Part shown: positions 57,401 through 64,000 of the stretch, in pieces
How the letters are laid out: every line of letters begins with the position of its first letter
Position numbering within the stretch: position 1 is the stretch's first letter
Source of the DNA: Psettodes erumei
Lineage: Eukaryota; Chordata; Actinopteri; Pleuronectiformes; Psettodidae
Direction of reading: 5' to 3'
Length of the DNA stretch: 64,000 bases
NCBI GenBank assembly: GCA_016785225.1
Contig: JAFBJZ010000416.1
Location: forward strand, 467,501 to 531,500
The notes under the pieces: generated by a model
Told to the model about the DNA's origin: nothing
The model's database searches: none
What the model saw: only the letters and a program-made list of their open reading frames with translations
Translations under genes and position numbers: made by a program

Positions 57401-59908
57401 GCGGCCCCAAGAAGAAGAAATGAAACGGCAACACGCGCTTTAAAGCAGGAAATCTTTCGTACGTTCGTACCCTCTGAGCACCACACGTGTTTGCTGGCAC
57501 GTGTGAAAGACTTTTTTTTTCTTTTAACATGTTGTTGAAATTACTGGCAGACTTTCAGGGAATCTGCTTTAGTTTTTGTGCTTGACTCCGAGTAGATATG
57601 TTATGATATTAATGTAGAAGTCGAGTTGTTGTGCTTCCAGCTCTGACTGAACTGTAGCTTCACAGGTCAAGGACAAGCACAACTGGAAGCAGTGATACTG
57701 ACAATGGTTGCTTTGATTAAGGTGTTTATCACCAGGTTTTAATGTAACGTTCCGCCTTATGCTGCTGTGACAAGTCCAAACAAATGAAAGAAATCTGCAC
57801 TGCAGTGATAATTTGTGCCTTTGACACAAATCTGCTTTTGAGCAAATATTGATTGAAAGAAGCATTTATCTGACACTGTGTCACTTTTTTAAACGTGCCT
57901 TCAGGGAGCGAGGACAGCCCTACCTGCTCTACATAGCGCTGGCTCACATGCATGTTCCCCTGGCCCCCCCGATCCCTCCCGATGCCACTGCTCGCCGCCC
58001 AAATGGAGTGTACAGTGCCAGTCTGCGAGAGATGGACAGCCTGGTGGGGGCAGTAAAGGCGGCCTCTGATGAAGCGGACAAAGACAATACTCTCATCTGG
58101 TTCACCGGTGAGCCCGCTGGATGAATTGTTCCTCTTCTCTGACATTACCGCTGTAACTGTTATCCCAGAAACACCCTAACCACAGCCTGATGTGTGTGCA
58201 ATGTATTTAGGTGACAATGGGCCTTGGGAACAGAAGTGCCAGTACGCAGGAAGTGTCGGACCTTTTAAGGGAAAGTGGCAGACCACCAGAGGTATGGAAA
58301 CAAAGTTGATGAGAAACTGAAAACTCAATACTGAGAGCTGGAATACCTGGTTTTGTTGGAAGTACATGGTCTGCCGAGACGGAAGTAAGAAACTTGCACG
58401 TGGACATCAAGGATGCTAGAACATTAACTGTAACACATGCTTAATGAGAGGATACGATGTGTTTAGTCGCACGGCAGTGGCTGGAGCGACTGCACATCAT
58501 GTTGCAGTGAATCCTCATATTTCCTCGATTTGACTTTTTTTTTTTTTTTTTTGCCTGTGTGTCAGGTGGAGGCTCAGCTAAGCGGACCACCTGGGAAGGA
58601 GGTCACAGGGTACCAACAGTGGCCTATTGGCCTGGGAAGATCCCTGCGAACACCACGACATCCGCCCTGCTCAGGTACTCCTTTTTTACCCACATGCACA
58701 GACTCAAATAAATATAAATATAAGATCTCTTTACTGTACAGAACCTATGCACACAAAATGAGTCATTATCAACTGGATGTGATGGATTCCACCCCTGCTT
58801 ACTGAGATATACTGTGAGGAATGCTCTTGGATACAACAACAACAACAACAAACAGGGCAAAAAAACTGAGGAAGGAAAGAAAACGAAAATAAAACTTCAG
58901 CAAGTTATGCAAAACAGTCCTCTTTTTTTCCTCTTTATGCCCTCTTGCAGTGGTATGGACATCTTCCCCACTCTTCTGTCCCTGGCGGGGCAAACACCCC
59001 CCTCAGACAGACGTTACGACGGCATCAACGCCACGGATATCCTGCTGCGCGGTGAAGAGAATGGTCGCGAGGTGCTAACTGGCTTTCGTTGGCCAGCTTA
59101 CTTTGGTTCATATGAGTGATTTTTTTTCCTCGTGTTGGCCTGTGCATTAGTTCCTCTCTTCTTTTCTTTTCATTTTTGTTTTGCAGTTTCTCTTCCATCC
59201 TAACAGTGGTGCTGCAGGAAAGTTTGGTGACCTGCAGACAGTTCGGATGGGGAAGTACAAAGGTTTCTACATCACAGGTATGAGGCAAAATAGGGTCTTT
59301 GTGTCAACAGTTCTAAACCAGTACCGCTACATTTTAGTCACGCACAGTTGTAATTATCTTATTATCTTTGTCTGCAGTGCTACCTGCTATGCCCGAGTAT
59401 AGATAGTATGCAGGACATTAGGTCAACTTTGTGGTACCAGTCTGCTAGACATATTCCCTGAGCATGATTCTAAAAGCTCTGTGATAGCAGCTGCATTCTT
59501 CCTGTTCAGTGAAGTACATGTAAATAAGTCATCAGTGGATAAGAAAAGAGTTCTTCACATCCCCTTCCCCTTGCAGGTGCGGCTGAGGCATGTGGCGGTG
59601 CAACAGGAAGGCGGCAGCTCCACGCCACGCCGCTGATATTTGACCTGGAGCGTGACGCAGCTGAGGAATCCCCCATGGATGTCGGGACACCTGAATACCA
59701 GGCGGTCGCAGAGAGGATGGCCCGCGGGAGGGAGGAGCTGTTATGGGACATCGCCACCGACGAGTCTGTGTCCACGGCGGACTACGGCACGGACGAGTCG
59801 GCGGCGCCCTGCTGCGACCCGGGACGGCCTGTTTGCCGCTGCCGCCCGCTGGGCCCCGCTCACAGAAACGCTCACACGGCAGGGCAGAGGGGAAGCACGC
59901 AGATGTAA
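54427..59908 (+). CDS. arsg: Arylsulfatase G (ARSG), lysosomal sulfatase
   Basis: In mammals a lysosomal N-sulfoglucosamine 3-O-sulfatase acting in heparan sulfate breakdown. Exons: 54427-54653, 54983-55218, 56033-56147, 56577-56723, 57905-58107, 58211-58291, 58566-58674, 58951-59071, 59187-59277, 59577-59908; phases agree, 553 residues. A hydrophobic N-terminus (LLLTGILLCGLLL) fits a signal peptide. Asp45-Asp46 in ILADDIGWGD bind metal; Cys87 in CSPSR is the formylglycine site; GKWHLGH, AHMHVP, TGDNGPW and WEGGHRVP are the other active-site regions. All expected catalytic residues are present. The Cys-rich end (PCCDP, CRC) matches human, followed by about 18 extra residues. Exon 8 uses a weak GTGCTA donor. 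Confidence 0.95.
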
Positions 59909-60630
59909 GTCAAACAGATGTGGGGACAAACATCTCGTCTGGATGTGCTCAGCTGTTTGTTTGAGGAATGCGCTGTTGTTTTTGGATGGGGGGAGGGGGG
60001 ACATGCAAACAAGCAGAGAGAGCAAAGAGAAGCAGGAGGCCAAACTTCAGCCAGGTAGTAGAGAGGAGGTCAGGGAGGTCAGAGTGAGGTAGTCAATAAT
60101 TTGAGGAAAATACGTTTCATCAGACCGTGAAGCTGACGTGACAATCTAGGCATCAATCTGTTGCACGTAAGAAGTTTGTTGAAGAACTAAAGCTAAAAGG
60201 TACATAGCTTCATTATCATTCTGTTGACATTTCATGAGAATAAATACAATAAAGAGAATTACAATAAAAAAAACCAACAATATTATTGATAATCAAACCA
60301 GACAGTGCAGAGGTTTGGATTGCATCTCAGCTTTAATGAGTCTCTGTGGTAAATGTCCAGTACTGAACAGCTCAATGCAGCATAAGGATGTCCTAACAGT
60401 GCCACCTTTTGGCAACTCCAATGGTATTACCATGTTACTTATTACAACAGTACTATATATAAATGTTATATACACATTATACACACAGTAAAAATCCTCC
60501 ATATATCTTTACGCACGGTAAGTCTTTGCATTGATGTGTAACACTTAAAACATTTTGCAAAAGAATATTTAATACACTGAAGTAAAAATGACTATGACTT
60601 GCATGTTAACATATTCAGCATCATGGCGTG

Positions 60631-60667
<37 letters not shown>

Positions 60668-61813
60668 TATTCAGGAAATCGCTGAAATTCGCGGACCGGT
60701 AACTTTGTCACGTACAGCTCGTCATCAAGCTTTTTTTTTCACATTTCGCCGCCGACTGCGCCTCCCTCCCTCCCTCCCTCCCCCGCAGAGCCGACTCTCC
60801 TGGACGCACGGTCGGGTTACACTTGTGACTCGGCAGGTTCCTAAGTCTCAACTGTCGCCACCATAATTAGCATCTCCAGCTTCATCCGTAGGTCATGTAA
60901 TACTTAACTGCACGTATCGTGATATAAATAGGGAATCACAATTAGAACATTTTTTCCATCTTGAGTGCACGACTGCTTCTCTCTCTCTCCCTCTCCCTCC
61001 CTCTCTCTCTCTCTCTCTGTGTGTGACGCATCTAATGCCCCATGATAAGCTCCTAACGTCCTGCTGCGCTGACGGACAAAAATGCCCTGATGACAGATAT
61101 TCGGATGCTGATTCCAAAGAGGTTAAAGTGAACATATCTAAAAGAAAAGACTACTTTCATCGGATCGGTGCCGATTGCACTTGGCCTGTAAGAAGCTGCT
61201 AAAATGACCTCTCGGGTGACGTCTTCGTATCTCTCTTAGGAGCGTTCTTGCGAACCTGGTGCCTAGTTGCTCTACAATGGCTGCAGGCTACAGGCTCGCC
61301 TGTTGTGTCCTCTAATACCTTATATGTTCAGTCTGCCCACTTATCCTCTGCTGTACCGATTACATGCACATGTGGTTGCTACCATAATATCGTGCAACCA
61401 AAATGTTACTGTGATATCTGGTCATTATTTCCAAAAGGATTAAGAGGGTTTTTTTATGGCGTAAATATGGGAGTTAACAGGGGGACTCTTCAGAAAGGCT
61501 TTGAATCTGTCAAAGCATAAAATGTTCTCAATGTATTTTTTAAATGATGAGTGGACCTTCCACTAATTTTAGTTTTTTTTTCATCTTTATTCCTTACAAA
61601 AAGTGAGAGGGAATACAGAAACACCAGGAAGTAGCACTCTGGTAAATTTTGACCCTAGGCCAGCAGGGGTGCATGTGGGAGAGGTGGGGGTTAGGGGTGC
61701 CGCAATGTCTCAACACGTCAGGAATATTTTTGTCCATCCTCCCTGCTTGAAACAAGTAAGTCTGATTGTTACGCAGGGATGGGAAGGTTTGGATGTGGGG
61801 GTTGGGTGTTTGG
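59909..61813. other. arsg 3' UTR and arsg/wipi1 convergent intergenic DNA
   Basis: No coding exon is supported. AATAAA at 60239-60244 and 60248-60253 may end arsg. A 29-base A run sits at about 60638-60665. A TC/CCCT block lies at 60980-61018. TTTATT at 61586-61591 (AATAAA on the minus strand) is a good candidate for the wipi1 polyadenylation signal, 223 bp beyond its stop. Confidence 0.5.
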
Positions 61814-63944
61814 TCAGTTACTCTGGTTGCTGACTGGCGGAAACTCGTTCTCATCGTCCAGACAAACGGGGCCCTCGGCGAATTCGTGCTCGGGGATCAC
61901 CTCGCCCTTGTGGGCTCCGCCATCTTCAGAGTAACCTGGGAAGAGAAGTGAGGAGGCAGGGAAGGTTTTGACTTATTATTTTTTAGCTCAGACGTGATTC
62001 ACAAAAGCTTGGCAAGATCAATTTCATAGGCAGTTAAGATGAAGTCGGTGAATCGATAATCATTGATTGTAGCGTTTTTAACTCTTTGCTACCCCAGAGA
62101 AGAAGACATCTTAATTTTTACCTCCAGTCTCCTACATTAACTGTCCTACATTCATCAATTTAGCAAACCTATTTTTACGATTCATATCCTAAAGCTGATT
62201 ATAATACACACAATTCTAGTAAGCTCTTGTATTAGATAATATTTGTAACACTTTAAAAACCCTAAGTATCCAGCTCAGGATGCCAGTGGTCAGTCTCGGA
62301 AAAGTTTACGATTAAGAGCAGCATACCCATGAGAGTGGTGGAGGAGGGTGGGGTTGAAGGGAGTGCCACAGTGGCAGCATACGATTGGCTGGCTGGTTGG
62401 GGAGACGCATCCTCAGGTCTCTCCTCCTCCTTCTGTTCCACCTGCTCCTCGCTGGAGTCAAACAGCCTGCAGCAACAGAGTAGACTTTAGACTTAACAAC
62501 GTCACTACACAAGCGTCATGGTGATGACACAAACAGGGTCACAAACTGTAAAACTGTAACTGGGATCAGTGATTCACACTGAGACTGAAATGTCCCACTG
62601 TCTGGATTTGCCTAATTTGGCCTAATTAAATTTTCAACTGTCAACTGACTGCAAGATACACACACACACATACCTGTGTTTTTGGACAAGGACACACTCG
62701 CCTCCATCCTGCGGATCCACATTGTAGATGTAGAGATATCCATCTAAGGAAGCCACCAGCAGGCGAGGGAGCTTCTGAATCCTGACAAATAGAATGCACA
62801 CAGGACGTGAACGAACCTGCACGTGAACACGCAAATATCTCTTTCTTCTCTCGCTCTCTCTCTCCGTCTTACGTAGCCAGGGCGCAGATGTTCTTTAGGC
62901 CGAACATGTTGAGCCGTACGGTGGCGAAGGCCCTGTCCTGATGCATCATGTCGGACACCTGGGTGGGCAAGTAGGTGCTGGCTGCTGTGAACATTTTACC
63001 TACATACGTGGACCATGTGGGAGACTCCTCCTCTTGACTGGATGGAAACAAGAAGGTGCGGAGGTGTAGAATTTTAACATCAGTAAATTATTACTGGACA
63101 TTTTTTTTTGTGAGTTGATTTGTTGAATTTCATTAGGAAGATGCTGGATTGCTTTACGTCAGAAATACAGCAGAGGGTGCTGGTCATTCGACGAATTGTC
63201 CTTCAATGAACCAGGCAAGGTTCACAAAAGGACAATGGAGACTTCTGACACAGAGACATCACGTGTCATTGTAATTCTCTTTGGTAAAAAAAAAAAGCAT
63301 ATACAAAATGTGTACAATGTCACGTTAGTGTTCAAAAGGAAAACCTTTACCAGAGATTAAAAAAATCCCTTTGACAGAAATTGCCAAAGTTTATTATGAC
63401 CTGGATGAAATCACCATTTAAACCACACCGGCCTCGTCAGCAAACTGAAGCTGCTGAGCCTATTCAGCCTATTCATTTTTCTGACCACCAGAAAAACAAA
63501 TCACTGACTTCTTTCATCAGGTAGAAACAAACCATGGGAGTGTTTACCTGGGGCTGTGCTGCTCCAGTTTGAAGATGTGGACCGTCTCGGTGTTGCTGGA
63601 GGCACACAGGAACTGGGCGTCCGCGCTGAAGGACAGTGAGCTGATACTAACATATCTGCCACGCACACGAGGAACAAAAACAGCAACAGTTACGGTTAAG
63701 TGTTTTATTAAATACAAGGATGCACACCTCAAACAAATACAAACGATTTTAGAAATAATAAGCCCACGTGAACCATAGTTAATATTATATTTAGGCCAAA
63801 TGATGACATTTGTCTCAGATGAATTTTGATCATGAATCATCCTGTTTATCGACGTACTGATGTGAAAACTAACCTCTTCATCCCCCGCCGGAATTCAAAC
63901 AGCCTCTGTCCTTCAGGAATGCCGAAGACTCTGATAACCGTACC
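61814..63944 (-). CDS. wipi1: WIPI1, PI3P-binding beta-propeller (3' part, partial)
   Basis: WD-repeat PROPPIN that binds PI3P and PI(3,5)P2 at forming autophagosomes and endosomes. Six exons of the minus strand lie in the window: 63944-63874, 63655-63548, 63037-62873, 62781-62674, 62466-62327 and 61935-61814. They encode about the last 237 residues with consistent phases. The first visible exon begins GTVIRVFGIPEG and carries the FRRG lipid-binding motif (LFEFRRGMKR). FLCASSNTETVHIFKLEQ, YLPTQVSDMMHQDRAFAT, IQKLPRLLVAS, NVDPQDGGECVLV and VIPEHEFAEGPVCLDDENEFPP match human WIPI1 rather than WIPI2. The N-terminal half lies beyond the right edge. It is convergent with arsg, its neighbour in human too. 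Confidence 0.94.
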
Positions 63945-64000
63945 CTGTGAAGAAGAAAATGGTTATTCCTAGAGGGTAATGAGATAAATAAAGGTGCTCA

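Noticed and set aside
60638..60666. Long A run as a retroposed gene tail
   Set aside because: No coding or retroelement sequence precedes it and no target-site duplication was visible.
1..64000. tRNA, rRNA, snoRNA, miRNA or CRISPR-like arrays
   Set aside because: None recognised by reading; no covariance search was possible, so small RNAs could be missed.

Overview
This window is nuclear genomic DNA from a ray-finned fish, most likely a percomorph teleost. Coding exons are short, have GT-AG (rarely GC-AG) borders, and match vertebrate proteins. Introns are compact, CA/GT microsatellites are dense, and an old copy of a terminal-inverted-repeat element of a kind common in teleosts is present. 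All gene names come from recognising the translated exons; no database search was run.

Layout. 1-17.8 kb: no coding exon could be supported. It holds many (GT)n/(CA)n tracts, a GCTAGC-rich local repeat (about 10.69-11.13 kb), a degenerate mobile element (17.2-17.7 kb) and AT-rich stretches that resemble conserved non-coding DNA. 18.0-35.4 kb (+): slc38a10, about 16 coding exons. 35.4-36.3 kb (-): ndufaf8, three exons. 36.77-41.05 kb (+): tepsin, 13 exons. 43.04-44.17 kb (-): vcf1/fam104a. 45.6-47.75 kb (+): amz2. 48.95-51.82 kb (-): slc16a6. 54.43-59.91 kb (+): arsg. 61.81-63.94 kb (-): the 3' half of wipi1, cut by the window edge.

Genes alternate in orientation. Divergent pairs share short upstream regions (ndufaf8/tepsin, vcf1/amz2, and probably slc16a6/arsg); convergent pairs are slc38a10/ndufaf8, tepsin/vcf1, amz2/slc16a6 and arsg/wipi1. 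In human, SLC38A10-NDUFAF8-TEPSIN are neighbours on 17q25.3, and AMZ2-SLC16A6-ARSG-WIPI1 cluster on 17q24.2, with FAM104A at 17q25.1. The fish segment therefore joins pieces of human 17q that are megabases apart.

The genes do not form one pathway. Several touch endolysosomal or autophagy biology: tepsin (AP-4 coat), wipi1 (PI3P effector) and arsg (lysosomal sulfatase). The others serve amino-acid transport, monocarboxylate transport, complex I assembly, nuclear p97/VCP and an archaelysin-type metallopeptidase.

The most interesting observation is in slc38a10. Two consecutive homologous 125-nt exons (22183-22307 and 23103-23227) have the same phase and look mutually exclusive. They swap one stretch of the transporter core, changing a conserved Cys-His-Pro to Cys-Gln-Ser just before VLPTY. 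Other points are two GC-AG introns, a probable 1-nt frameshift near the slc38a10 C-terminus, a 96-nt in-frame coding duplication, a 21-nt candidate microexon and a variant AP-4-binding tail in tepsin.
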